In this document: one piece after another, positions 24,901 through 38,900 of the stretch
How the letters are laid out: each line of letters opens with the position of its first letter
Numbering within the stretch: the first letter of the stretch is position 1
The notes under the pieces: generated by a model
What the model saw: only the letters and a program-made list of their open reading frames with translations
Told to the model about the DNA's origin: nothing
Databases searched by the model: none
Made by a program: the position numbers and the translations under genes
Origin: Apricaphanius iberus
Lineage: Eukaryota; Chordata; Actinopteri; Cyprinodontiformes; Aphaniidae
DNA: 64,000 nt
Assembly (NCBI GenBank): GCA_028564705.1
Contig: JAPXFQ010002747.1
Span: 1,922,001-1,986,000, forward strand
Direction: 5' to 3'

Positions 24901-27900
24901 GGAAGATGAAGATAGTTACCAATGACTTTTCTGGTAGGCTAAATTATGTTTTATTTTCATGAGGTTACTGTCATGTTGCGTTGATGCCCTGACAATTTTT
25001 ACACATCTTAAATTACATCTTTAAATTAAACCTATGTACTGTCTTACTATGTAAATAGTTAAGGTTACAAAATAATAAGTTGCACTATATGCACTAAAGT
25101 GCAGCCAGTACATGTACAAAATGTATTTTCTATTAAAATTTTGCGGGGGCAGTTTATATTAAGGTGCGCTAAATAGTCAAAAAATTAAGGCAAGTAAGAT
25201 AGCCACGTTTAGAAGCAATAATTTGAAGCACTCTTTCCCTATGTTTTTTTTTTTTTTGTGAAGGGCATTTGACTCCCTATTCATGCTGAACTACACTAGG
25301 CCATGACAGCACCTTAATTCTCTCTTTTAATGACACTTTTAAAAACAGTTTTGTCCTCTTATCGTCAAGAGCTGAAATCTTTCCATTGTTGTTTTTTTAC
25401 ATTTCAGTACATAATTAAGCCACTAAAAAGCAAAAACAAAAAATGAAAGTGGTTATCATGCATTTAGTTAAGATTTAGCCAAATCTAAGACTTTGTGTGA
25501 AAATCGAGACATGATTGAGTAGCTTGTTAAACTGTCTCAAAATACGAAAACAAATATGTTTCTTGAGGCTGTTTTTAATGTCCCACTGCAGCATTCAAAT
25601 CAAGTTGAGCTCTGGTCTTTGTCTAGGCCATTTTAACATCTTAATCCTTTTTTTTTTGTCATTCTGTTGTAGATCTCTGTGGTTGGGCTCACTGTCCTCT
25701 ACAGGACCACATTTCAGTCGAGTTCAAGATGTTGGAAAGATGGCCTCATTTTATACTCTAAAACCCTTTGGGTGGACAAAGGAGTTAATGGTGGACTCAG
25801 GGAACACAAAACATCTGGGCACAGTGGCTATGAGATAAGCCAAAAACTATTATGCCTCCACCACAATAACTGAAAGTTGAAATTAGGTGTTTCTGAAAAT
25901 ATGTGTGTATATCTTTTATAATACATGTATTTTTGTTCATTTGGAACTTTGAAAACTTAACTTGTGCTACCAAGCTATATTGCCGAGGGATTTAACATGT
26001 AGCACATTAAGAAAGATCTGCATAGTTTGTTGTTGTCGTCTTAGGTTTATTGTTATTACCAGGATAGCACAGTCTGATATGATATTGGAGTGAGCAAGTT
26101 GTTTGACAATTGGCTTTAACCTTGCCCAGATTGATGTGTAGCAACAGTTACGGCTGATGGGTCATTGCTACTCCTAATTATTTACAAAGATGATCAATTA
26201 ATAGAGATTTTGTCATCAGCAACACTTGACGGCTACCTTTGCTCTTTGACCCTATGGTAGTAAAGTCAGGTTTATTTGTAAAGCACATTTCAGCAAAAGT
26301 GGAATTCAAAGTCCTTTACATGATAAAAAACATAACACAATTAATTACAAAATGCATGGGGGGGTAGCTTGATTTAAAGAAACTAAGGGGCTGATTTATC
26401 AAGATTTCTTATAATGACCGCAAAATTGTGTGCAGCACTAAAAGTTTGCGCGTGTGGGTTGTCCTAAACTTATGGGTGATTTACTAAGATTGCGTGAGCA
26501 ATTCTCAACAGGAGCAACCAGAATTATTCAAATGAGGAGTTTACGGCCGCTAATGAGAGCGGCACCATGGCTAGAGAGAGAAGGAATAATGCACATGTAT
26601 CCATAATTTGTCTTTGGCACAAAAATTAGGCTAAAATGCTGTGAATCCTGTTTTTCGTTTGTCAGTAATGTAATCCATGTGGTGTACATGCACTGCTCTC
26701 TGCTGCATGCACACATCGTATTGTAGGGTTAGACTGATTATAACTGCAGCATGTGTGAATTTTGTTTTTAAAATGTCATATATAATGCCAGTTATCAATG
26801 TGGTATTGTTTATGATTACTACATTTTATTAATTGGACTCCAGGAAGGTTATCCACAATGGGGGAAACCAATGAGGATCCATTACGATTATGTGCGCTCA
26901 GCGCATCTTAAACAGGTGGAGACGTGATGAGAGTGCAGTGAGTTATGATGCATCTTTGGGAGGAAAACACGTTAATATTTAGATAACTGTCAGGTTTATG
27001 GCCATTAGAGTGTTAATTACCTTTAGTTTATAATGTGTGTGAATGACATTTTTTGTTTGTCAATAATAATATCATGTTGAATATGGAAGTGCAAAATTAA
27101 GACGTGCTTTTCAGAAGTGCTTCTTCAAGAAACGCCCAGATTGCATATTCATCAAGGGCAAAGAAACTAAATGGATTGCGTGCGTCTTACTGTGGGTTTA
27201 ACTGGCGTAATGCTCTACGCCGTGTTGATAGATCAGCCAGAGCCTGCTTTTGCGATTCTGTGCGGTTTGCGCAGGTTTTAACAAGCGCAAAATGTTGATA
27301 AATCAGCCCCTAAGTGTTTCAGCACTTTTGCAGTTTTCTAGTAGTTTATTTCAGAATAGACGGGATAAAAACTAAATACCTCTTCTCAATGTTTGGCTGT
27401 TACTCTGGATTTTTTAACCAGAGGACCTGAGTGTTCAGTAAGGTTGATACGATGACAGATCTTTAATGCATTTTGGTTCAAAGCCATTCAGTGAATTTAT
27501 AAACCAACCAAAGTATTTTAAGGTCTATTCTCTGAAGAAACATGATGAGTTTAGTTAGTTTGCCCCATGACTCAATGATTAACATGTATTTACCTTTAAT
27601 CATCTCTTTGAACTCTTGCAAAAGAACTTCTTGGGTCACTTCAGCCCCTGGAGAGCCAGGAGGTCCTCGAGGGCCCGGTGGACCTGGAGGGCCCGGGGGT
27701 CCAGGCTGATGGGAGAGGAAAAACATTCAGGCTTTGAAATAGTTGTTGTACATGGATAATCCATGACATACAATATCTTCTGAGAGACTGAAAACAGTTT
27801 TCGAAAGAAAGATTACCAGAGGCGGTTTTCGCTTGCGGCACTTTCTGGACAGGTTTCCAACAGGTCTTTTGACAAAATCCATCCATGACCCGAGTGGATC

Positions 27901-30900
27901 CACTCTTTGGTGATCAGCTGTCTGTAACAAGAAGGAATACAGTGTCACTGATTAAGCTCATAACTAGAATCATCTGTTGGTTTCTATTAATGCTTTCAGA
28001 AAAGATTTTCATAACCTGTCTATGGATAAGAGGTGGTATGGACCCTGTTTCTAACAGCAGTGCCACAAACACACACAGGACAAAGTATCATACATATTCA
28101 CCTAGGATCGATTCAGACTGACCTACGCATATCAATTATTAATATATTTTTTCACATCATAGCTAGAAACCTTAATTTATTTTATTGCAATTTTTCATGA
28201 TATGCAACACAAAGTTGTGCAAAGTTGTGAATGAAAATTAAAATTACATTTTCACAATTTATTCCAAATAAAAACCTGAAAAGTCTGGTGGGAGTTTCTA
28301 TTTAGGCCCTTTTTCTGAGATACCCATTAAAATAATCTGTCACAAATCACTTAATTTTTTAAGACTCCACCTGTATGTGTGATCTCATTATAAATACTGC
28401 TTTTCTGTTAAAGCCTCAGCTATTTTCTAGAGAACATTAGTGAGCCAACAGCCTCACAAAGACCCAAGAACATACCAGGCAGTTTCAGGGAGAATGTTAC
28501 AAAGTGTAAAGCAGGGTTAGGTCGCATGAGGTCAAAAGAAGCAGTTTTATTCAATATTCAAAAAAGTATAAAACATCAGAGCATTAATCAGACAATCAAT
28601 AGGCAAATATAAACTCAGGTGGGAGAATCTGTTAACAATGAAACTTTAGTGATCTCCACAATTTTGTCCTGGGTGGAGGAGTGGTAACACAAAATAATGG
28701 TGGAATCTTCTTTAAAGTTTGTCGTAATTCATGTCACCGATTCTTCCATCATGTGTAAAAAGGCACTCTTATCAGATGAGACCAAGACTAAACCTTTTGC
28801 AGTCATAAAAAATAGAATTTTGTGGAGGGAAAAATAACACTGTTTATCCCACTGAGGGTCCTGTCCCCACCATGACACACTGGAGTGGCAGCATTATGCC
28901 ATGGGAACGAATTTCTTGAGCAGGGAAAAGAAAACTAGAGGGAAGATGGATTGTGCTACATTAAGATTCTCCTTTGAGCAGGACACAAACACCAAACACA
29001 TAGAAGAATGTTTGGTCCTTCACTTTATCAACATCAAATCTGTTGCAGACTCGAAAACAACACTCCGCAGAAGCTTTCCATCTTAACTGAATAAGCCTTA
29101 TCTGTTTGAAAACGAGAATGTGTAGATATTTCAGTCTATAGATGTCTATAGATAATTGCAGCAAAGAGGAAAGGCTAAATACAAACTGCCATTTCAGATT
29201 TTCATTTGTTATTAAAAAAAATTTTTTAAAAACAACAAATAATTTTCCTTCCACTTCACAATTAAATGCTGCTTGGCATTTTTCTATCACATAAAACTCC
29301 TGGAAAAGGTCAAGGAAAATGACTGCTCTTGCAAGGCTTTATATTTGCAGAATAGCCAAGAAGGATTAATGTAAACATACATTGTAAAGTTTGTTGGGTT
29401 TTCCACATCAAAATTTCCATAAGCACCCTGCTGCTCAATGTGATCTCAATCCTGTACTTCACATACTTCATTTTCTGTAGCTTATAATGAGGAAAAAACA
29501 TCTGACAATGCTTTTTTCCTTAATTAGAGACAGAACAGTGTTTTCTTTTTTATATACTGATGTAGGTCCTAAAAAAAAACTCCTCTAACAAGAAAGACAG
29601 CAAATATATGCAGAATGTGGATATATAAGGATAATTTAAACAGTCACGTTTTTATTGCTCTGAAATACCCCATTTATAATAAATTACACCGGCAAACAGA
29701 CTGAGATCTGTTAGAGAGATAAGGAAGCACGAAGGCCTCTGGAAGCAACATTTTTTATGTCTAGTGCTGCAACTGGTTTGTTTTCATTTGGGTAAAATGA
29801 GAGGCTGAATGAATTCCAATTAAATGGAGTTCAAATGTCACCCCAACTTTTTCCCTGAACGTCCAGGAGCCTTCAACTGAGATAGAGGAGGAGATACAGA
29901 CGAGGCATGGAGGTGAGCTGTCTGAAATGGAATTTGTTTAGGTTCGGCAGCAGAACACGGATCACTTATCTGCTAAACCAACATGCTCCTTTCTGCTCCA
30001 ATGAAGACATGCCTCTTGTTGCACCGCAACAAAGTAACTCCTTGTTTGTCTTTATAGTATGCTGCAGTAAAAATTTTCCCTTTTTTATGCGTTGAGATTT
30101 GCAGCACTTGCTCCCTGTCTATTGCTGACAGCCAACAAAATAAACAGATTCTGCATCGGCTGCGTTACGGATTGGTTTTTGTGTTTTCGTTGTTATTTTT
30201 TGGCTTGGAAATGGTTAAAAAGTAAGAGTGATTATCGAGAGTCAAGGATATTTTTAAACTCCATTAATTTCCTTTTACATCAGAGTCCAGTTGGACACAA
30301 CATTTCTTCCACTTTTAGCTCTTTCATTCTGATTATAAAGTTAACTGTTTTATTAAAACTCCAAATCAGAAAAACAGTATGACAGTGTGTTAAATTAAAA
30401 TCAAACTGAATAAAGTACTTTATTAAATTATGCATTACCACCTGAGGGATTGGCGCTCACAGTTCTGCTTAGGCTTGTGCCCTTGTCCTTTACGTACCAA
30501 AATTTGTCCCGATTCCTTCAATTATGTCATGCACTGTTTAAATGGTAAATGGATTGAACTTATATAGCGCTTTTCTAGTCATTTTGACCACTCAAAGCAC
30601 TTTACACTGGAGCCACATTCACACTCACAAACGTGCATGCATTCATACACCAATACAATTATCAGTGGGCAATTTGGGGTTAAGGGGCACAACAACATGT
30701 GACTGGAGGAAGCTGGAATCAAACCTACAACCCTCTGATTGCAAGACAACTACTCAACGTACTGAGCCACAGTCATCCCAAATATATTATATAATTATCT
30801 CACACATTTGTCAGCAAACTGGCGATCCTTGGTTCTTGTTACCAAAGGATTAGACCTTTCTTGGGTGCTTCTTTTGTAACAAATCATAATGTTAATTTCC

Positions 30901-33900
30901 CTAATGACATCACCTGTTACAATTGACATGTAGATCCATATGACCTCAAAAGAGATTAATGGAGCTCAGACGTTTCCTTACTCCCTCAAAGTAATGCATT
31001 GGACATAAACTATCTTGTGTTTGGGTTTAGCGCATACACATTTCAACATTTCAAAATAATAAATCATTGGAGGCATATGGGCATTTCACACATCGCTGGG
31101 TACAACATCTGCTCATATTTTGACCACAGAACTGAAACAACATGGCTTTCTCTGTCAAGGTAAGCTAAGCTTGGTTCAAGTTGTTTTTTTGTAGTTGTAC
31201 ATGCCCACGCTTAGCTTTTGCTGTATTATTTGCTTCACTTCTTTAACCATGGGTATGAACGAGCCATATGCATCAAATTATTGGGTTACAAAGCTGACCT
31301 ATTCATCATCAGCAGTGCAGTCTTATTTTTAAAATGATTGAAACTTTGCCCTTTCTGAGATGTGTGCTAGTCAACAGCATTTTCAGACTAACCAAGCGAA
31401 GGCAACTGGATAATGGCTAGGAAAATGGATTTTGTCCAGGTTCATCAACTCCACACACAAGGCGATCAAAGCTTCCATTGTTGTTTACAATCAACAATCC
31501 CATCATTCAACACACTGATTCCTTCCAAACAGGAGGTTAGCATGAAGATAGCATCAACTGGTTGTTTCAACATCTGGGATAGCCATATATATGATAAAAT
31601 GTTACCTTTGGTGTCATGTAGTATTAATTTGTCCTGAACTATAACTTATATTTTGGAGTTATTCTTCAAAGTAAGACACTTGGTTTCACTAAAACCCCAC
31701 TCCTCCAGAAAAAAAACATTCTTTACCCCATTAGTAAAGAAGAATGGATAAGAACCGCTATAAGAAGACATAAAGTTTGTATGTGACTACCCCCATCACT
31801 TTACACAATTAGCATAACAACAGTCGTCTCTTCATCAAGTTTTATTTTTTAAAGCTGATTTAAACTTTTACATTATTGCTCTAAATGTAGATATAATCAA
31901 ATTTAGATGAGTAAGTTTTTTTCATTCTTAATATATTTATTGGGAATTGGAAGATCAATGCACATCCACCTTATTTAAAGGATGTATATGGAATATTTTC
32001 ATAAAAAGCTACATTAAAAAAAAACATCAATGGGGCTTTTAAAGGGCTGCAAAATGAAAGTACAATATTTCCTTTAAAGATTATATTTGAATTAAAATAT
32101 AATAAAATGTACATTTAACACAGGCACGACAATAGCTATGTTTACATGGACACAATTAATCAGGTTAAAAGCCTGATTGGAATAAAAAAGCTTCATGTAA
32201 ACATGGCATTCAGATTACTCTGACCCGATCAAACTCATTCGGATCAAAATGTCATCCAGATTGAGAGAGGTGGTTTATTCCTATAGTTAATCCAATCGTG
32301 GTGCATGTAAACTCCTATCCGAATGTAGATCATTCTTGTGTATGTCTGTTAAATCAAGCGTAGACGTGTAATATGTTGGCATAAAAAATAAAGGGATTCC
32401 GTTTGTAATTCGATTGTGTACGTAAGAAAGAAGGCTTGGTCTATTTCTAAGTCTATTTCTTCTTCTACAGCCGTTTGCGGTGTTTTAGATAGTTCTGCGC
32501 ACGTCAAAATGATTTGTTCCGTTCAGGCATGTAGCGGATGTGAAATTCTAATCTGAACTATGATCGGATTAAAGATATTTTGCACATGTAAACGTAGCTA
32601 GCGATGTTATGTTTACATCTAACAGCCAGCAGCAGCCACTGGTTGCGAGTTGACAGATATGGTCCCTATGATCCAACTATATGTGTGCTTCAGCTGGCAC
32701 TAGGAAGAATGGTGAAGTCAGCAAGTCCAGCAGCTGCTGGACACCTAAAACTACAGTAGTTTTAGGTGAAGCCTACACTAGATGGACCCGCATAAAACCT
32801 TTTCATGGTATCAAACACACATGGAAACGGCAACTTTCCTCCTGGATCAGTAAGCTAACTCACTTGCTAACTCGGCTAACGTTAGCTGTCAGTTAAACTC
32901 CTCTAAAATACATTCTATACTAGACACAGTTCAGGTTGCTCACTGAGCATGTCGGCAGCGAACCAGGCAACCCAACAGCTGTCATAGCAAAGAGAAACAG
33001 AAGTTGATTTATTAATGGTATAAAAGTCCTTGACATATTTCCATTATTTTCATCATGTTACAATACTTCTTCAAGAAAAGCTGAATTTACTTTAAGGCTA
33101 TGAGGTAAATCAGCAAAAGCTAGTTTGTTTTTGTGGTGGTATGTGTACTTTCAGAAAGAATCCTGCAAAATACTTTAGTCTGCTCCTATGATAAAATATA
33201 GCATGCTTGGACTGATTGTTGCTGTTTCCACTTGTGTCATCAGGCAAGTCAGTCACCACGTGTTGTAACGCCATTAGACATTCAAAATAATCAGAGAGTT
33301 CCCAGACTAAATCATATGTGAATGTTTTTTTGCCAATTTAAGGCTCTGAAATGAGCCTTGAAAAAGCTTACATTAACAAGTCAAATAATCATTTACCAGA
33401 GTTCTTTAAGTCTCAATAAATTTTGCCATTTAGACTACCATAGCTCTGTCTCTCTCTCTTTGTTTATTGAAGCTCAGTGAAAGCTCACTGTCATCTTTTT
33501 TTGACGTTTTAACACACTGAGAGTTGGCCCACACATGCTACATCAGAAAAAGGCAAATCCTTGCCAAGATATCAGTCATTCTCTTCGAATGTATGAAACA
33601 CAACATTGTAATTAAACCATTAAACTATTCCCCTCAGGGATTTTCTGTGCTCAGGGAAGAAAGGCTATAACTAAGGTAATTATTACCTTCATTTCTGAGG
33701 TATGGAATAACAGCAAATCACTGCATAAATAATTGTATCATCAAATGAAGGACTACTCAGATTTTTCCATTAAACACACCATGTTCCCGTCTTGTCTCTA
33801 CGTACTATCAGAGAAATACAAGCAATTGCGATGCCTGGGATCACACATGCAACTTGCCAAAAAAAAATTGCCTGATTTATTGTATGCAGGTGGGAGTAAA

Positions 33901-35945
33901 AACTTCAAAGAGAGCACACATGCAGATACAACAACAACAAAAAAACTATTTTGCTTGCAGTCAGATGCTTTCAGTCTCTCATTGGCTGCTTTTGACTGGG
34001 GTGTGAAGTGAGCTATGGATTCCCTGACATTTCTTTGCAAGCCATGAACAAATCAGGGTGCAAAGGCAAGTATGAAAGCTCAGAGTTGATGAAGAACAGA
34101 GGTGCTCTGTCTTTGATCACCGCTGATGTGTGAGGGCCTTAAACTTGTCTCATCTATCAGCAGTTTAGAGCGCACGCCCTCCCAGCACAGTCCGGGAGAA
34201 TGTGTCAGTTATCATGTGTGAAGGTGGGAAATGTTAAGTCCTCCAGACAGTTGTTATCCTTGATTGGGGGGGGGCACTAAATTGGCAGCACTGTGTTCTC
34301 TGGTGGAACAAGTATTCCTCCTTTTACCACAGGGAAAGCCTCAGTTCAACGGTATTCCTCTTTGATAAAAGAACGGAAGACTGGCGCAGGTGAAGACTAG
34401 GCAGGAAAAGTTGATGGCATACGGCAATTGCAACGATAAACTATATATTAGTCTACTCTTTTTTTTTCTTTTTTTTTTTTGCTTAAAGATCTGTGTAATG
34501 GTTTTCAATGAAATGGATCGCATTCTAAACAAACAAATGAATATATTCAATGATCATAATAAAATCTGCAACAAAATTTGAGCTTTAGTATATTAAAATG
34601 TCTGGAGTTGAAATTAAGTCGCAAGATTTGTTACAAAAAAGAGGGAGGTCTTCTCCACGTTCTACAAACATTTAAAAACAACTGCTCTATATCATGAACA
34701 TTTGGATCTTCTATGTGAAATCTTAATCATAGATGTTTCTGGCAGTCAAATAAATCAAGAGACAATGCAACAAAGCAGCATCTTTGAACTTTCCACATAA
34801 ATGGGTTTTGCCTGTCCAATGGCTTACTGTTGTGGTAAACATAGCGGACAATAAAACAATTTTCTAATGTTTTAATTTTCATACTTGACTCTGGAGTTTA
34901 GAAGTTTTGATTTCATAAAACAGTTGTAATCGTGATAGATTGTTGTTCACATTGGGCCATGACATTTTATTACCCCGAGAAAAAGAGCTCTTCTATGTTC
35001 ACAGCTTTTAATGTGTTTTTCATGTAGTTTGGAGAAAATTAGGTAGAATTTATTTGAAGCAATAAAATGGGAAATATTTCCCTTGGGCAGCATGCCACCA
35101 AAAACACAAACAACTATTAAAACATGTCTCTGGGGCTGCAACCAGATACTGAAACTCTACTCCTCTACAGGCAGCTCGTGAATTCCTCCAGCTTAACTTA
35201 TCTTGTTTTCACGTCAGCGTTATGTGTTTTCCTACCTGTATGTACACACGAGACGACATGAAACATTTAGCTGCTGATAAAGAATGTTGCACACAGAGCT
35301 TTAAGGCTGAGGAGGAGGATGGAAAGTCTTTTATAATCTCTTGTTTTTATATGGCTGTTCTGCTCCCTGTGCAGTCATCCATGCATGAGTTGGAAGGGCC
35401 TAATGTGGGGCTGATGCATCGCCCGGGAGGCAGGGATCCCCAGCCTTTGCAGGATGAGGCGATCCTGTCAACCTGCGTGCATCCCAGCCATCATGCATCC
35501 ACCTCCGTGTTCCCCATCACTGCTCTTCAAAGGCACAGATTACCACGTGGATTTATTGCAGTAGAGCTAAATACAGTTAGGCATGCGATGTTGACTCTGC
35601 ACTGTTTTCACTATCCTGTTGCACAATATGAAACTATTCTCTACAAAGCATGATCACTTTGAGACACACTGAAGTTTCTGTCACTGGCCCCATAAATATT
35701 TTGGGAAACTTGAAGGAAATATGATCTGACTGACAACATTAGTGAGAGATTAAATAAATGCACAAGATGTGCCATGTAAAACTATCTACAAGCCTTGAAC
35801 TTTTCACATTTTCTCCCAATACAACTTAAAAATTGTATGTATTTCATTAGGATTTATGGGTTAAAAGAGAAGGCTGCTACCCCCGGCTCCAATGCCTTGT
35901 ATGGGCTGCTTTTCCATAGTTGGTGTTGATCACTTCTTTTAATAA

Positions 35946-35996
<51 letters not shown>

Positions 35997-38900
35997 CATT
36001 TTTTTCTAAATATAGAGGTAACAAAAAAGGGGTGCCATTTTTTTATATTGATTTCTTGCAGTATCTGCACAGAATACGAACAGTAGACTACAACACCAAT
36101 AATACAGGGATTTTTTTTCAGCCTTCTTTAATTAGGCTGAGAAGCATTTGCTTTTATTTGCATTTCATCGCAATAAATGTATTGCATTTACCAGTTAAAA
36201 GTGTTTCATGTCTCCAAAACCAACCAACACAAAGTACTGCATAACTGCAAAGTTGAAGCAAAATGGAACATTCAGAATTAAAATCTTTAAAAAAATATTT
36301 GCATATGAATTCAGACCCCTTTAATCTGAGACCTATAAATAAAGTCGACCTATAAATAATAAAATAGACCTATAAATAAAGTTCACACAGAAGTCACCAA
36401 ATTACTTATTCAACTCCACCCATGTGTAATTTACTCTCAGTATCTATACAGCTGTTGTGTAAAGGCCTCAGCTGTTTGTTAGAGAACGTTGGTGAATAAA
36501 CAGAATTATGGAGACCAAGAAACCCTGCCGACTGATTAAGGAGATAATTATAGTGATGTTTAAACTGAGTTAAGTCATAAAGCAATTTTTAAGCCTTAAA
36601 GTATCTTACAGAGCTCTTTTCATCATCTGAAAAAAGGAAAAAGTATGTCACAACTGCTAAACTACCAAAACAGGGCCGTCCACTTAAACTGCAACGAGAG
36701 GATTCATCAGAAAAGCACTAAAGACGTTACTTTTAATTCTAGAGGAGATGCGGAGATCTATGAGCTCAGGTTGGAGAACATGTTGATTGGATGACTATTA
36801 ATCAATGAGTGTACAAACTTGGCCGTTATGCAAGAAGAAAGCCACAGTTGGAAGCCCTATTTAAAGTTTACCTCAAGCCTTGCAAAGTACAGAGAAAATT
36901 TGTTGAAGACGGCTTTCTGCACTGCTGAGACTAAAATGTGACACCAGACACATTATCCCTATGGTTAAACATGATGGTGGCAGCATCAAGCTGTAGGGAG
37001 GCTTTTCTTCAGCAGAGACATCTTCCAACAGTGCAATAATCCTAATTGTACTGCCAGATTTACAAGGGAATCCTGTAGAATAGTATTCATTTGCTTAAAT
37101 TTTCTTGTCAAAGTAGACATTTAAATCGAATCTGTGGAGCAAAACTTGAAAACCAATGTTTTCTGAAGCTCTCCATTCAATCAAATGTTTAATAATTATT
37201 ATTTTTATTTTTTTTGGCTGTGTTCATTTAGATACATTCAAAAAGACCTGCTGCTGTAATTGCACCAACCAGTCGTTTCACAAAGAGTTTACTGTAGGGG
37301 AATGAATGCAGATGGATGCTGCACTTTTTTCTTTCTTTTTTTACGGTGAAATAGATTGAAAACCATGTATACATTTTAGTTTAATCTGCAAATCTGCTCT
37401 ACTGTTGTGTTTTACTACCAGAAAGCAAAATAAAAAGAAATCAATTACATTGAAAAATTTTAGTAGTATGAATATTATTGGAGGACACCGTATGTTTGTT
37501 CGATCACCAAACAAAATCTTGGGTTTCACCCCATAAACAAGCAATATACGATTAAAAGAAGCATGATTGCTGGCTAACATCTGTTGTCTGTACAAATTAC
37601 AGCTCTAGCACTGAAGTGAGTGCCCATTTCCCCTGTGGTAGGTAAAACAAGCAGCTGAAAAGCAGCAGGATCCTGATCCATCCCAGATGCAGAGTTTAAC
37701 GTGTGGTTTGATTTCCGGCAGAACATCCATCTTAACTCAGCAGGGGCTCTAAATTTAATTTGAAAGCATTTAGCTTTTTTTACTTTTTTGCACCTTTATC
37801 TGATAGATGGGTTGGGTTGTATGCGCTCAATTCATTGCATCTAATGCCATGCTAAAAGGGATCTGTGGCCTGATGCAAAATTCTGAACTCTTTGTGTATA
37901 ATTTAGAACTGGGGAAATAAAGATTTTTATAAAGGTAATCATGTTGTTGCTGCTTGCTGAACATGTCATAAATATTCATAAACCATACATGTCTTTTTTC
38001 TGCACCACTTTACAGTAAGCCTTTTTTTTTTGCTTAAAAATTTATAGAAATCATTGTCAACTGGATATCAGACATATTTGTGATTGTTTTGAGAATGCAG
38101 GATTTCTTACCAGAGCTTAAGTGTTGCTTTTAAAACTCATGCCCAAAAACATTTGAAGCGACCAGAGGACTGCGTACCAGAGCAAACCTTTCCTCACAAT
38201 TTTGAAAGTTTAGTACAAAATAATATTACAAACGTTTTAAAAAAGGAGAACTAGAATACAGAAAAAGAGACGTAAATTAATGTTCACTTGGTGTCCTTTC
38301 TGTTAGCAACCTAACTGCTTGTTGTTGTTACAGAAGTGATCAACTTAAAACGTTTTGTCTTTTGTAAAAAAAAAATATATAGTGTAATTCTTCACAAACA
38401 AAAATCCCATGCTTTTCCCAGTCTGACCGCTAGATGTCAATATGTCTAAATACTGCCTCTTTAACTGAAGATCCAGAAAGCTTCATAATAAAAGCTTTAA
38501 CTCATAAGGCAGTATATGGATGGATTTGCTTTCATAAGTAACGATTCTGAGATTATTTGTTCAATCAAAACATGAACCAAAGTTATGTTATTGAATTTTA
38601 GTGTTTTTTAAGCCTGAAATTAAAGAAGTTGCCTTGAAATTTGCAGAGCATAAAAATGTTTATGCTTTCAATTTAAACATAATATATCTGCTTACAGAAA
38701 CATTCCTTGACAATACTTTCTACAATAACTTTCAACTAAGCAGAAAAATATTTCTGAAGATCTCTCTATTTTTCTCATGCATATTTCCAAATCTACTTGA
38801 CATTGTGCATTCTTCTATTCCTGCTCATAATTTATACCAAGTCAGAAAGTATATTTAACATCACCCTTTTAACAACACCACATACCTGACATAATCTTAA

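Larger units (their letters stand above)
24278..27593 (-). other. c1qtnf12: c1qtnf12 intron 3
   Basis: It contains a pogo-like relic, a Tc1-like fragment, a 'tatttgtaaagcacatttcag' repeat (26265-26340) and a Harbinger-type MITE. No extra exon was seen. Confidence 0.6.

Noticed and set aside
35948..35993. (AT)n tract as possible functional structure or CRISPR-like repeat
   Set aside because: A plain dinucleotide microsatellite with no spacer pattern.
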